A DNA stretch of 64,000 nucleotides, from contig JADFDG010000002.1 in the NCBI GenBank assembly GCA_018262975.1, forward strand, positions 1-64,000. The letters are read 5' to 3'. Numbering within the stretch: the stretch's first letter is position 1; the number at the start of each line of letters is the position of its first letter. The position numbers and the translations under genes are program-made. The notes beneath the pieces are model-generated. The model was not told the DNA's origin, did not search any database, and saw nothing but the letters and a program-made list of their open reading frames with translations. This document shows positions 52,938 to 62,909 of this stretch, piece by piece. The stretch is from Gammaproteobacteria bacterium (GTDB taxonomy: Bacteria; Pseudomonadota; Gammaproteobacteria; Pseudomonadales; JADFDG01).

Positions 52938-55900
52938 AATGGCCACGTATTCTTGCGGCCCTGACCTGCGCGCTGCCGTGCTTGATGGCCGCACCCACCG
53001 CCCTCGCTGCCCCGCCAAAGGCCAGCCCGCTGCCGGTCGCCGAATTCCCGCACGGGCAGCCCACGGCCGCTCTCGACAGCGCGCTGCGCGGATTGCTGCG
53101 CGACGTCGTGGAGGTCATTCCCCTTCGCCGCGAACTGTACATACAGGACCAGCCACCCTGGAGCGCGCAACCAGCCCGGCTGGTGACCGCGTGCAGCCAG
53201 GACGAGAACTGCCAGTACGTACTGGCTCGCCAGATGGAAGTGCTGATGGCGGAGGCACAACGCCAGGCTTCGGCGCTGGCCACGGCAGGCAGCGGCGCGG
53301 AGTACCACGAGCAGCAGGGCGCCCTTGCCATCACCGCGATCGACCAGTTGTGCAACGCCGCCAGCGCCGCCCAGAAGTGGCTGTTCCATTTCTGCGGCAA
53401 TTCACTCGATACCAGCTACATCGCCGCGCGCATCTGGTTCAACATCGGCCGCGAGTCACTCGGACTCGAGCTGCAGCGCAACGCCGACGGCACGAACCAG
53501 CTCACCCGGGACTGGATCCATGGCGCGGACATGCCGGAAGACGAGAAAAAGCAGCGCCTGGCGGCCATTGACGCCGCACGTGAGCGCGGCATCCCCGCCT
53601 ACAACGAACTCGAAGCCCTGGACGACATCGACGGTGCGCGCATGCAACTGTTGTTCGCCCTTGGCAAGGTGGCGAACGAGAATCCCGATGATCCCGGGAA
53701 TGCCCTGTACATGGCACAACTGGCGCGCCTTTCTGCTCGCCTGAACGACCAGGCGAATGCGGTGACGCTGCTGCAGGCCATCGACGGCCTCGGACTGACG
53801 CCGGACCAGGCGAACGCCTGCGACCTGCGGCTCGCACGCGCGCGCGCCGACATCGCCCTCGCCCGCAGCGAGCACCGCACGCTGGACGCCCGGCCCTTGC
53901 TGGCGACCCTGCAGCAATCCCGTTGCGGCATGCTCACCGCCACCGAGGAAGCCGCGCTCGCTGCCCTGCACGGCAACGACCCGGCGCGCGCACTGGAAGC
54001 GCTGGAACTCACGCTCAATCACTGCCGCGATAACGGCCCCTGTTACAGCGCGCGCCACCAGCGACTGCTCGACCTGCAGGCCATCGCCGCGCGCGATGTC
54101 ACGCGCATGGCCAGGCAAGCGGAGGCTGGAATGGAACTGCTGGAGGCGCACGTGACTACCAGCCGCGAGCGCGACTACCTGTGGGCGCTGGCCCGCGGGC
54201 TCTCCGCGGCGGGCAAGTACGCTGAAAAGGGACGCGCCTTGCTTGGCAAGCTCGACGAAGTGATCGGCTATGGCCGCGCAGACATCATGGGCCAGGGCGC
54301 ACGGGGCTCCCACCAGGACCTGGGGCGCTACGATGAGCTCAAGCGCGACCTGGTACTGGCGCAGTGCGTCGCCGGCACCCCGGTATCACCCTCCGCCTTC
54401 GAAGTCCTGCGCGGCCAGCGCCTGTTCGAGCGGTTGCGTCGCCAGCGCTGGGCCCGCGAACTGGCCAGCGTCGATGTGCCGCAGGCGCGCGCCGAGCGCG
54501 ATGCCAACCTGGCAGCGCTGGCCGAGTATCGCCGGGGCATCCCGGCCGTCGCGGCGGAGGCAACGCCATACGAACGCGTGCTGTTCTCCCTGCTGGGCGA
54601 ATTGCTGGACGCCGCCGAGCAGGCCCTGAACGACAGGTACCTCGATGCCCAGGCCAATGCCGCCGACGAGAAAGACGGCCAGCACCGCGCCGCGTATGCC
54701 GGCTGGGGCCTGCGCAACCTCGCCTTCAAGGACACCCTTGCCACCGGTGGCTGGCTCGGCGACGCGGACGTGCTTGCCACCGATGAAGCCTACCTGTCCT
54801 TCCTGCGCGTGCCCGGCGGATTTCTCGGTGCGCTGGTGAGCAACCGCAGGTCCCCGGATTTCTTCGGTGATCCATTCGCCGATCCGAACGCACCACCGGT
54901 CAACCATTTCATCCCCCTGTCCGCCGCCCAGGAGCGAACCCTGGCACTGTGGCGTGACCTGCTGCGCACCGGCGGCGGCGTCACGCGCGGCAAGCGTGGC
55001 GTGGTACGCAGCGACGCCGAGCATGACGTGATCGTCGATGCCGGCGGCGTCGTCCTGCAAGGCGTGCCGGTATGGCGCCTGGTCGATGGCAGCTACGCGG
55101 CGCTGGACAGCGCGCCGGCGGGTGCCGTGCGCGTGCAGAAGCCCTCGGAAATCAGTGACAGCCTGTTTGCCTTGCTGCTCGAGCCGTTCCGCCGCCACTT
55201 CCAGGATCACGCGCGCCTCATCGTCAGCCCGGACGGCGCACTGGCCCTGTTACCGTTCGAGACGCTCACGCGCAACGGTGTTCCGGCTACGGAGATCGTC
55301 GACATCGGCTACGTGCAGTCGCTGGCGATCTACGACGAACTGCGCAACCGCAAGCCGAAGGACCTTGACTCGCGCGACGCTGCACGCAAGCCGTCGCCCA
55401 CCACGCGGCTGCTCACCGTGGCCGATCCCGTGTACGTGGAAGGCGTCGACCCGCTCGAGTGGCAACCGCTGCCGGGCACCCGGCTGGAATCCAGCCGGCT
55501 GGCTTCGCTGTTCCCGGCCAGCACCCGCCTGCTTGGCGCCGATGCCGACCGCAAGCGGCTGCTTGACCTCAACGCACGGCAGTCGCTGCGCTCCTACGGC
55601 CTGTTGCACTTCGCTACCCACGGCTACACCGACGCGCAACGCAGCGCGCTGGTGCTGAGCAACGCCGCCGGTTCCCGCGACAGTTATTTCACCGACGAGG
55701 ACGTCGCAACCCTCGACCTCGCCTCCTCGCTGGCGCTGCTCTCCGCCTGCGATACCGGCGTCGGGCGCGTGGTGAGCGGCGACGGCGTCGTCGGCCTGCC
55801 CTACGCGTTCTTCATGGCCGGCAACCGCAACACCCTGATGTCGCTGTGGCCCGTGGATGACGCCGGCACGGCGGCCTTCATCCCTGCCTACGTCGAGCGG

Positions 55901-56056
55901 TTGCGCGGCGGCGATGACCTGGTCAGCGCGCTCAACGACACCAAGCGGGCCTTCGCGCGCGGCGAGTACGGCGAGGCGCTGCGCGACCCGCGCATCTGGA
56001 GCGCATTCGTACTCTATGGCGTCGCCGAGCCGCTGCCCGCCGCGCTGACGCACTGA
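52934..56056 (+). CDS. Exported CHAT-domain protease with large helical N-terminal region
   Basis: The 1,040-residue protein begins with a signal peptide (MKWPRILAALTCALPCLMAAPTALA). About 700 residues of Ala/Leu/Arg-rich helices (TPR-like repeats) follow, then a C-terminal CHAT domain: YGLLHFATHGYTDAQR gives the catalytic His896, and LALLSACDTGVG gives Cys939 with VSGDGVVGLPYAFFMAGN after it. CHAT is a caspase-like cysteine peptidase fold, usually cytoplasmic in defence and cell-death systems; a signal peptide directs this one to the periplasm. It overlaps the SUMF1-like gene, and the 5'-nucleotidase gene follows after 15 bases. Confidence 0.85.
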   Translation: MKWPRILAALTCALPCLMAAPTALAAPPKASPLPVAEFPHGQPTAALDSALRGLLRDVVEVIPLRRELYIQDQPPWSAQPARLVTACSQDENCQYVLARQMEVLMAEAQRQASALATAGSGAEYHEQQGALAITAIDQLCNAASAAQKWLFHFCGNSLDTSYIAARIWFNIGRESLGLELQRNADGTNQLTRDWIHGADMPEDEKKQRLAAIDAARERGIPAYNELEALDDIDGARMQLLFALGKVANENPDDPGNALYMAQLARLSARLNDQANAVTLLQAIDGLGLTPDQANACDLRLARARADIALARSEHRTLDARPLLATLQQSRCGMLTATEEAALAALHGNDPARALEALELTLNHCRDNGPCYSARHQRLLDLQAIAARDVTRMARQAEAGMELLEAHVTTSRERDYLWALARGLSAAGKYAEKGRALLGKLDEVIGYGRADIMGQGARGSHQDLGRYDELKRDLVLAQCVAGTPVSPSAFEVLRGQRLFERLRRQRWARELASVDVPQARAERDANLAALAEYRRGIPAVAAEATPYERVLFSLLGELLDAAEQALNDRYLDAQANAADEKDGQHRAAYAGWGLRNLAFKDTLATGGWLGDADVLATDEAYLSFLRVPGGFLGALVSNRRSPDFFGDPFADPNAPPVNHFIPLSAAQERTLALWRDLLRTGGGVTRGKRGVVRSDAEHDVIVDAGGVVLQGVPVWRLVDGSYAALDSAPAGAVRVQKPSEISDSLFALLLEPFRRHFQDHARLIVSPDGALALLPFETLTRNGVPATEIVDIGYVQSLAIYDELRNRKPKDLDSRDAARKPSPTTRLLTVADPVYVEGVDPLEWQPLPGTRLESSRLASLFPASTRLLGADADRKRLLDLNARQSLRSYGLLHFATHGYTDAQRSALVLSNAAGSRDSYFTDEDVATLDLASSLALLSACDTGVGRVVSGDGVVGLPYAFFMAGNRNTLMSLWPVDDAGTAAFIPAYVERLRGGDDLVSALNDTKRAFARGEYGEALRDPRIWSAFVLYGVAEPLPAALTH

Positions 56057-56071
56057 TACCCGGAAACCACC

Positions 56072-57037
56072 ATGCCCATCGACCTCTCCGACACGCTCGT
56101 CATCGGCATCTCCGCCACCGCGTTGTTCGACCTGCGCGAGGCGCATGCCTTCTACGAGGCTCGCCTGGCGGAAAGCCCCGCGACCGCGGTGGCGGACTAC
56201 CGTGACTGGATGCGTGCCCGCGAAACCCGCGAACTCGCCGACGGCACCGGCATGCCGCTGGTGCGCGCCCTGCTGGCGCTCAACCGCTTCGGGTTGGCGG
56301 ATGCAGCACCGCTGGTGGAGGTGGTGGTCATGTCACGCAACAGCGCGGAAACCGGCGTGCAGGTATTCAACAACATCCGGCGCCTCGGTCTGCCGGTGTC
56401 ACGCCACGCGTTCACCGGCGGCGCGTCGGTGGTTCCGTATCTCGAAGCCTTTGACGTCGACCTGTTCCTCACCACCAGCGCCGAGGATGCGCAGCGAGTG
56501 ATCGACGAAGGCCGCTGCGCCGTGGCGGTGCTGCGCGCGCCGCCCGCCGAGTCACCGGCGCCACCGGACGACCAGGTGCGCATCGCCTTCGACGGCGATG
56601 CCGTGCTGTTCGATGACAGCAGCGAACTGGTCTACAAGACCCGCGGACTCGACGCGTTCCACCGCCACGAAAACGACAAGCGCGACGAGCCGCTGCCCGA
56701 AGGGCCGTACGCCGTACTGCTGCACAAGCTCGCCCGCCTGCAGGAACGCCTGGCGGCGCAGCAGCCGGCCGGCCACGCGTCGCCGGTGCGCATCGCCATC
56801 GTCACCGCGCGCAGCGCACCTGCCGAGTTGCGGGTGATCAACACGCTGCGCCACTGGGGTGTGGAAGTCGATGAGGTGTTCTTCCTCGGCGGCGTTGCGA
56901 AGGATCGCGTGCTGAAGGCGCTGCGCCCGCACATCTTCTTCGACGACCAGGACGTGCACCTCGACGCTGCGGCCGGCGTGGTGTCGGCCGGCAAAGTGCC
57001 GTGGCGCAGCGACTCCCGCCTAAGACAAAAGGACTAG
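56072..57037 (+). CDS. 5'-nucleotidase (NT5C1-like, HAD fold)
   Basis: The 321-residue cytoplasmic protein starts MPIDLSDTLVIGISATALFDL. It shows the 5'-nucleotidase pattern, with VVVMSRNSAETGVQVFNNI, RIAFDGDAVLFDDSSELVYK (HAD nucleophile region), RIAIVTARSAPAELRVI and PHIFFDDQDVHL. The family dephosphorylates nucleoside monophosphates, typically AMP or IMP. It follows the CHAT gene closely and may be read from the same transcript, although its substrate has no known link to a CHAT protease. Confidence 0.83.
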   Translation: MPIDLSDTLVIGISATALFDLREAHAFYEARLAESPATAVADYRDWMRARETRELADGTGMPLVRALLALNRFGLADAAPLVEVVVMSRNSAETGVQVFNNIRRLGLPVSRHAFTGGASVVPYLEAFDVDLFLTTSAEDAQRVIDEGRCAVAVLRAPPAESPAPPDDQVRIAFDGDAVLFDDSSELVYKTRGLDAFHRHENDKRDEPLPEGPYAVLLHKLARLQERLAAQQPAGHASPVRIAIVTARSAPAELRVINTLRHWGVEVDEVFFLGGVAKDRVLKALRPHIFFDDQDVHLDAAAGVVSAGKVPWRSDSRLRQKD

Positions 57038-57165
57038 GGCCGACAGCAACACCACTTGCGCGGGATGTGACGCAGGCCACGCCATCCTGCCCGGCGCATT
57101 GCCTAACATCCCCTCGCGCGGTTCCCTGAGCCGCCGCTTGCATCCGCTCGTCGCCAGGAGGGCTT

Positions 57166-57582
57166 ATGAGCAACGGATTGCTCGACGAGCAGGACATCAC
57201 CGTCTTCCGGCTCGCCAACGCCCTGCGCGAACAGGGTCTCAACGCGCTGCCCGGCGACAACGGCACCCTGCTGCTGCGTGACGGCAACGGGCTGGATTTC
57301 CAGCTCGGCGTCGACCGCGACCGCCGCATCATCACCCTGCGTACCTGGTTCGGTTTCCGCCGCGACTGCCCGCGACTGGCGCAACTGGAACTGGTCAACC
57401 TCCTGAATGCCCGCATGGTCATGGCGCGCTGGTATGCCACCGACGCCGGGCTGTGCTGCGACTACCAGATGCCGTTTGCCGGCGGCGTGCCGGCGCGCCA
57501 GCTGGCGGTGGCGGCGCTCCTTTACATGCGCGTGGTGCCGGCCGGCCTGCTGCAGTACGACACCGCCAACCTCGTCATCTGA
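57166..57582 (+). CDS. YbjN-domain-like protein
   Basis: A ribosome site (CAGGAGG) precedes MSNGLLDEQDITVFRLANAL. The 138-residue soluble protein has the YbjN/chaperone-like alpha-beta pattern, with LDFQLGVDRDRRIITLRTWFGF, QLELVNLLNARMVMARWY and CCDYQMPFAGGVP. YbjN-type proteins are small and poorly understood and have been tied to motility and stress. A REP doublet ends the unit. Confidence 0.65.
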   Translation: MSNGLLDEQDITVFRLANALREQGLNALPGDNGTLLLRDGNGLDFQLGVDRDRRIITLRTWFGFRRDCPRLAQLELVNLLNARMVMARWYATDAGLCCDYQMPFAGGVPARQLAVAALLYMRVVPAGLLQYDTANLVI

Positions 57583-57590
57583 CCTCCTCC

Positions 57591-57659
57591 TGTAGAGAGG
57601 GGGCCATGCCCCCGAGCTCTTGCTCTCCAGCCTGTCGGGGGCATGGCCCCCTCTCTACA
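57591..57659. repeat. GTAG REP doublet (inverted pair)
   Basis: Two TGTAGAGAGGGGGCCATGC units in inverted orientation flank a spacer of about 20 nt. It lies eight bases after the YbjN-like gene. Confidence 0.85.
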
Positions 57660-57691
57660 AGGTGCTGCGCGGGTGGAGCATGTTCGTCTCC

Positions 57692-57736
57692 ATGAACACA
57701 CCTGCCTGCATCACCGCCATCCCGCCCCGGCCCTGA
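57692..57736 (+). pseudogene. 5' remnant of the flavoprotein gene found at 62910
   Basis: The first ten codons (MNTPACITAI) match the start of the 62910 gene (MNTPARITVI) at 27 of 31 bases, and about 20 bases before the ATG are also similar. The frame then stops at TGA 57736. It looks like a broken duplicate or a scar left when the exporter operon between the two copies was inserted or rearranged. Confidence 0.5.
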
Positions 57737-57745
57737 ACCGCAAAA

Positions 57746-57763
57746 ACCACCTATACTAGTGGT
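57746..57763. promoter_or_regulatory. Possible operator/promoter of the exporter operon
   Basis: The inverted repeat ACCAC-CTATACTA-GTGGT lies 32 bases before the HlyD-like ATG and encloses a -10-like TATACT. A regulator bound here would block the promoter. No regulator gene is adjacent. Confidence 0.35.
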
Positions 57764-57794
57764 ATCGCCGCGATGTCCCGGCCGAGGAATCTCC

Positions 57795-58871
57795 ATGCAA
57801 ATGACGAGCAAGCGCAGCTGGTGGATCGGCGCGGTCGCCACACTGCTGCTGGTTGGCGTAGCCGTACTCTCCTGGCAACGCCAGGACCAGAATGCCTGGG
57901 ATGCCGGGCTGGTCAGTGGCAACGGCCGCATCGAGGCCGTGGAGATCGACGTGGCGGCGAAGTCGCCGGGACGACTCACCGAAATCCTGGTCAAGGAAGG
58001 CGAGTTCGTCACCGCCGGACAGGTGCTGGCACGGATCGAAACCCGGACCCTCGATGCACAGCGGCAGCAGGCCGAGGCGCAACAGCAGCAAGGCGTGAAC
58101 GCCGTCGCCACCGCGCGCAGCCAGCTGGCGCAACGTGAAAGCGAGCGCGCCGCCGCGCAGGCCATGGTCACCCAGCGCCAGACCGAACTCGAGGCCATTC
58201 GCAAGCGCGCGCAGCGCGTGACGGACCTGGCCTCGCGCGGCCTCACCTCCGAGCAGGACGCCGACGATGCCCGCGCCGCGGTGGACAGCGCCGCTGCGGC
58301 ACTCAGCGCCGCACGCGCCCAGGTGGCGGCCACCGAGGCAGCCATCGCCACCGCCCGCTCGCAGATCAGCGGCGCCGAAGCGGCCGTCGAAGCGGTACGC
58401 GCGTCGGTAGCCCGCATCCAGGCGGAGATCGACGACGCCACCCTCAAGGCACCGCGCGACGGTCGCGTGCAATTCATCGTCGCCCGGCCCGGCGAAGTGA
58501 TCGGCGCAGGCGGCCGCGTGCTGAACCTGGTGGATCTCGGCGACGTCTACATGACCTTCTTCCTGCCGACCGAGGCCGTGGGTCAACTGGCCATCGGCAC
58601 CGACGTGCGCATCGTGCTCGATGCCGCACCGGGCTACGTGATCCCGGCACAACTGTCCTATGTCGCCGACGTCGCGCAGTTCACGCCCAAGACCGTGGAA
58701 ACCGAGAGCGAGCGGCAGAAGCTGGTGTTCCGGGTGCGCGCGAGCATTCCCCGCGCGCTGCTCGAACGGCACATCCAGCAGGTGAAGACCGGCCTGCCCG
58801 GCGTGGCTTACGTGCGCCGTGATCCCGCCGCCGCCTGGCCTGCGCAACTGCAGCAAAACCTGGTGCAATGA
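57795..58871 (+). CDS. HlyD/YhiI-type membrane fusion protein
   Basis: The 358-residue product starts [14 protein letters not shown] (an ATG two codons later is possible), with one membrane helix at about 12-29. The periplasmic part shows lipoyl halves ([33 protein letters not shown] and [26 protein letters not shown]) around a long coiled-coil hairpin of Ala/Gln/Arg heptads. It links the inner-membrane ABC transporter to an outer-membrane channel. Its stop overlaps the next gene by ATGA. Confidence 0.88.
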   Translation: MQMTSKRSWWIGAVATLLLVGVAVLSWQRQDQNAWDAGLVSGNGRIEAVEIDVAAKSPGRLTEILVKEGEFVTAGQVLARIETRTLDAQRQQAEAQQQQGVNAVATARSQLAQRESERAAAQAMVTQRQTELEAIRKRAQRVTDLASRGLTSEQDADDARAAVDSAAAALSAARAQVAATEAAIATARSQISGAEAAVEAVRASVARIQAEIDDATLKAPRDGRVQFIVARPGEVIGAGGRVLNLVDLGDVYMTFFLPTEAVGQLAIGTDVRIVLDAAPGYVIPAQLSYVADVAQFTPKTVETESERQKLVFRVRASIPRALLERHIQQVKTGLPGVAYVRRDPAAAWPAQLQQNLVQ

Positions 58872-61648
58872 GCGGCGACGTCCGGGAGGACTGCGCCACC
58901 GGACCGGCGGTGGTCGCCTGCCTGCGCGACGTCACGCTGGAGTACGGCGACACCCGCGCGCTCAACGGCATCACGCTGGCGATTCCCGCCGGACAGATCG
59001 TCGGGGTGATCGGCCCGGACGGGGTCGGCAAATCCAGCCTGTTCGCGCTGATCGCCGGCGCGCGCGCCATCCAGGGCGGCAGCGTCGAGGTGCTCGGCGG
59101 CGACATGGCCAACGCGCGACACCGGAATGCCATCTGCCCGCGCATCGCCTACATGCCACAAGGCCTGGGCAGGAATCTCTATCCGACGCTGTCGGTGTAC
59201 GAGAACCTGGATTTCTTCGCGCGGCTGTTCGGCCACGGCCGCGACGAACGCGAGCGCCGCATGGAGCAGTTGCTGAGCGCCACCGGGATGGCGGCGTTTC
59301 GCGACCGGCCGGTGGGCAAACTTTCCGGCGGCATGAAGCAGAAGCTCGGCCTCTGCTGCGCACTGATCCATGACCCGGACCTGCTCATCCTCGACGAACC
59401 CACCACCGGCGTCGACCCGCTGTCGCGCCGCCAGTTCTGGCGGCTGATCGCGCGCATCCGCGCCGGGCGGCCCGGCATGAGCGTGCTGGTGGCCACTGCC
59501 TACATGGATGAAGCGGCCGGCTTCGACCACCTGGTGGCGATGCACGACGGGCAGGTGCTGCAAAGCGGGACGCCGCGCGCCCTGCTGGAACAGACACAGG
59601 CTCGCTCGCTGGAGCAGGCGTTCATCCGCTTGCTGCCCGGCAACAACGAGGCTGCCGGCACGCCGGCGGACATCACCCCGCGCGCAGCCACGGACGATGC
59701 ACCGGTGGCCATCGAAGCGCGCGGGCTGACGCGGCGGTTCGGCGATTTCACCGCGGTGGACAACGTCAGCTTCCGCATCCGCCGCGGCGAGATCTTCGGC
59801 TTCATCGGCTCCAACGGCTGTGGCAAGACCACGACCATGAAGATCCTCACCGGCCTGTTGCCGGCCAGTGACGGCGAGGCCTGGCTGTTCGGGCACCCGG
59901 TGGATCCGCACGACATCGCCACCCGGCGCCGGGTCGGCTACATGACGCAATCCTTCTCGCTGTACAGCGAGCTGACGGTGCGACAGAACCTCGCGCTGCA
60001 CGCGCGCCTGTTCGGCCTGCCCGCCGACGGCATTCCCGCACGCGTGCAGGCCATGGCCGGACGCTTCGGACTGGAAGCCATCATGGATGCGCTGCCTGAC
60101 GCGTTGCCGCTGGGTGAGCGGCAACGCCTGTCGCTGGCGGTGGCGATGATCCACGGCCCCGAGATCCTCATCCTCGACGAACCGACGTCCGGCGTCGACC
60201 CGGTCGCGCGCGAGAACTTCTGGCGCATCATGATCGATCTCGCGCGCCGGGATAACGTCACCATTTTCATTTCGACCCACTTCATGAACGAGGCGGAGCG
60301 CTGCGATCGCGTTTCGCTGATGCATGCCGGCAAGGTGCTGGCCACCGACACGCCGGCGGCGATCGCGCAGGCACGCGGCGCGGAAAGTCTCGAGGAAGCG
60401 TTCATCGGCTACCTGGAGGCGGAGGCCGGTACGCAGGCCGAGCCGGACGAGGCTGGCGCCGCGACCACGCCGACGCCGAAACCCGGGGCGCAAGACGAGG
60501 CCCCGCAGGTCAATCGCAGTGCCTTCAGCCTGCGCCGCCTGTTCAGCTACACCCGACGCGAGGCGCTGGAACTGCTGCGTGATCCGATACGACTGACCAT
60601 GGCTGCGCTGGGCAGCGGCCTGCTGATGATCGTGCTCGGCTACGGCATCAGCATGGACGTGGAAGACCTGACCTTCGCAGTCCTCGACCTCGACCAGACC
60701 ACGGCCAGCCGCGATTACACCCTCAACCTGTCCGGCTCACGCTATTTCCTCGAGCAACCACCGATCGAAAGCCATGAAGACATGGACCGGCGCCTGCGCG
60801 CCGGCGAAATCGGCCTGGCCATCGAGATCCCCGGTGGTTTTGCCCGCGACCTCGCGCGCGGCGACGGCGCACAGATCAGTGCCTGGATCGACGGTTCCAT
60901 GCCGTCCCGCGCCGAGACGGTGCGCGGCTACGTGCAGGGCATGCACCAGCACTGGCTCGCCGGCAAGGCCCGGGAAGCGTACGGCGATGCCGTCGGCAGC
61001 GGACTGGTCAGCGTCGAGACGCGCTTCCGCTACAACCCGGAAGTGAGCAGCCTGCCGGCCATGGTGCCCGCGGTCATTCCGTTGCTGCTGATCCTCATCC
61101 CGGCCATTCTCGCCGCGCTGGCCGTGGTGCGCGAAAAGGAACTGGGCTCCATCGTGAACCTCTACGTCACCCCGGTCACCCGGCTGGAATTCCTGCTCGG
61201 CAAGCAGATCCCGTACCTCGTGCTGGGCATGCTCAGTTATGCACTGCTGACCGTGCTGGCCATATACGGCTTCGGCGTCCCGGTGAGCGGCAGCCTGGCC
61301 ACGCTGACCGCGGCAGCATTCATCTATGTCATGGCCGCTACCGCCTTTGGCCTGCTGGTGTCCACCTTCGTGCGCAGCCAGATCGCCGCTCTGTTCGGCA
61401 CTGCACTGCTGACCATGTTGCCGGCGGTGACTTTCTCCGGGCTGCTCAACCCGGTCACCTCCATGGAAGGCAGCGCACGGTTCATCGGCGACATCTTCCC
61501 CACCACCCATTTCATCACCATCGCGCGCGGCACTTTCTCCAAGGCCCTGGGCTTCCACGACCTGCAGGACGCCTTCCTGCCCCTGCTGATCGCCGTGCCG
61601 GTGCTCATCGGGCTGGCCGCCGCGCTGCTGCGCAAACAGGAGCGCTAG
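58868..61648 (+). CDS. rbbA: RbbA-like fused double-ATPase/permease ABC transporter
   Basis: The 926-residue protein (E. coli RbbA 911) fuses two ABC ATPase domains to an ABC-2 permease. Domain 1 has [10 protein letters not shown] (about 49), [10 protein letters not shown] and [12 protein letters not shown]. Domain 2 has [14 protein letters not shown] (about 316) and [12 protein letters not shown], but its signature reads LPLGERQRL instead of LSGGQ. Membrane helices run from about residue 570 to the end ([22 protein letters not shown]). RbbA has been reported both as a ribosome-associated ATPase and as part of a YhiI-RbbA-YhhJ exporter; the three-gene order here supports the exporter. The substrate is unknown. 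Confidence 0.88.
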   Translation: MSGDVREDCATGPAVVACLRDVTLEYGDTRALNGITLAIPAGQIVGVIGPDGVGKSSLFALIAGARAIQGGSVEVLGGDMANARHRNAICPRIAYMPQGLGRNLYPTLSVYENLDFFARLFGHGRDERERRMEQLLSATGMAAFRDRPVGKLSGGMKQKLGLCCALIHDPDLLILDEPTTGVDPLSRRQFWRLIARIRAGRPGMSVLVATAYMDEAAGFDHLVAMHDGQVLQSGTPRALLEQTQARSLEQAFIRLLPGNNEAAGTPADITPRAATDDAPVAIEARGLTRRFGDFTAVDNVSFRIRRGEIFGFIGSNGCGKTTTMKILTGLLPASDGEAWLFGHPVDPHDIATRRRVGYMTQSFSLYSELTVRQNLALHARLFGLPADGIPARVQAMAGRFGLEAIMDALPDALPLGERQRLSLAVAMIHGPEILILDEPTSGVDPVARENFWRIMIDLARRDNVTIFISTHFMNEAERCDRVSLMHAGKVLATDTPAAIAQARGAESLEEAFIGYLEAEAGTQAEPDEAGAATTPTPKPGAQDEAPQVNRSAFSLRRLFSYTRREALELLRDPIRLTMAALGSGLLMIVLGYGISMDVEDLTFAVLDLDQTTASRDYTLNLSGSRYFLEQPPIESHEDMDRRLRAGEIGLAIEIPGGFARDLARGDGAQISAWIDGSMPSRAETVRGYVQGMHQHWLAGKAREAYGDAVGSGLVSVETRFRYNPEVSSLPAMVPAVIPLLLILIPAILAALAVVREKELGSIVNLYVTPVTRLEFLLGKQIPYLVLGMLSYALLTVLAIYGFGVPVSGSLATLTAAAFIYVMAATAFGLLVSTFVRSQIAALFGTALLTMLPAVTFSGLLNPVTSMEGSARFIGDIFPTTHFITIARGTFSKALGFHDLQDAFLPLLIAVPVLIGLAAALLRKQER

Positions 61649-61649
61649 C

Positions 61650-62774
61650 ATGCGGGTGCTGCGCAACACCTTCCAGCTCGGCGTCAAGGAACTGCGCAGC
61701 CTGCTGCGCGATCCGATCATGCTGGTGCTGATCATCTGGGCCTTCACCCTGTCGATCTACACCGCCGCCACCGCCATGCCGGAAACGTTGTACAAGGCGC
61801 CCATCGCCATCATCGACGACGACCGCTCCGCGCTGTCCCTGCGCATCATCGATGCCTTCTATCCGCCCTACTTCATGCCGCCGTTGCTGATCAGCGCCGA
61901 GCAGATGGACGCGCGGATGGATGCCGGACTGGACACCTTCGGCCTCTATATCCCCGCGGGATTCGAGCGCGACGTGCTGGCCGGCAACAGCCCCGCCCTC
62001 CAGCTCAATGTCGATGCCACCCGCATGGCGCAGGCCTTTACCGGCAGCAGCTACATCAATGCCATCGTCAACGGCGTGAGCAACGAGTTCGTGCAGCGCA
62101 ACCGGGAGCAGGCCAGCCAGCCTGTCGAACTGGAGCTGCGCGCGCGCTTCAACCCGGAACTCAACCAGACCTGGTTCGGCGCAGTGATGGAACTGGTCAA
62201 CCGCATCACCATGCTGTCCATCATCCTGTCCGGCGCGGCCCTGATCCGCGAGCGCGAGCACGGCACGCTGGAGCACCTGCTGGTCATGCCGGTCACGCCG
62301 CTGGAAATCATGGGTGCCAAGGTCTGGGCCATGGCGGTGGTGGTGCTCGGCTCGTCGGCGTTCGCACTTGCGGTGGTGATCCGCGGATTCCTCGAAGTGC
62401 CACTGCAGGGATCCGCGTGGCTGTTCCTCGGCGGCGCCACGCTGCACATCTTCGCCTGCACCTCGATGGGCATTTTCCTGGGCATCGTCGCCCGCACCAT
62501 GCCGCAGTTCGGCTTGCTGATGATGATGACCCTGCTGCCGCTGCAGATCCTGTCCGGCGGCATGACGCCGCGCGAGAGCATGCCCGATATCGTGCAGACG
62601 CTCATGCTGGCAGCACCGACCACGCATTTCGTGGCGCTGTCCCAGGCCATTCTCTACCGTGGTGCCGGCTTCGACGTGGTGTGGCCGCAACTGGCGGCGC
62701 TGGCGGTCATCGGCACCGCGCTGTTCCTGTTCTCGCTGGCGCGCTTCCGGAAAACATTGCAGTCGATGGGCTGA
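61650..62774 (+). CDS. ABC-2 type permease (YhhJ-like)
   Basis: The 374-residue membrane protein starts MRVLRNTFQLGVKELRSLLRDP one base after the previous stop. It has one N-terminal helix, a large periplasmic domain (about 45-175), then five helices, with VNRITMLSIILSGAALIREREHGTLEHLLVMPVTP as the ABC-2 signature. It should pair with the permease half of the RbbA-like protein. Confidence 0.9.
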   Translation: MRVLRNTFQLGVKELRSLLRDPIMLVLIIWAFTLSIYTAATAMPETLYKAPIAIIDDDRSALSLRIIDAFYPPYFMPPLLISAEQMDARMDAGLDTFGLYIPAGFERDVLAGNSPALQLNVDATRMAQAFTGSSYINAIVNGVSNEFVQRNREQASQPVELELRARFNPELNQTWFGAVMELVNRITMLSIILSGAALIREREHGTLEHLLVMPVTPLEIMGAKVWAMAVVVLGSSAFALAVVIRGFLEVPLQGSAWLFLGGATLHIFACTSMGIFLGIVARTMPQFGLLMMMTLLPLQILSGGMTPRESMPDIVQTLMLAAPTTHFVALSQAILYRGAGFDVVWPQLAALAVIGTALFLFSLARFRKTLQSMG

Positions 62775-62909
62775 GCGCGAGAGCAACGCCTCCATCGTCG
62801 GGTCAGCCAGGCCGGGATCAGGATCGCTGACGCTGCCCCATCGGTAGCGCCAGCGCAGGACCCGGGAGGCCCCTCGCCGTCAGGCAGCCGGTGCGGTATG
62901 GTTGTGGCC

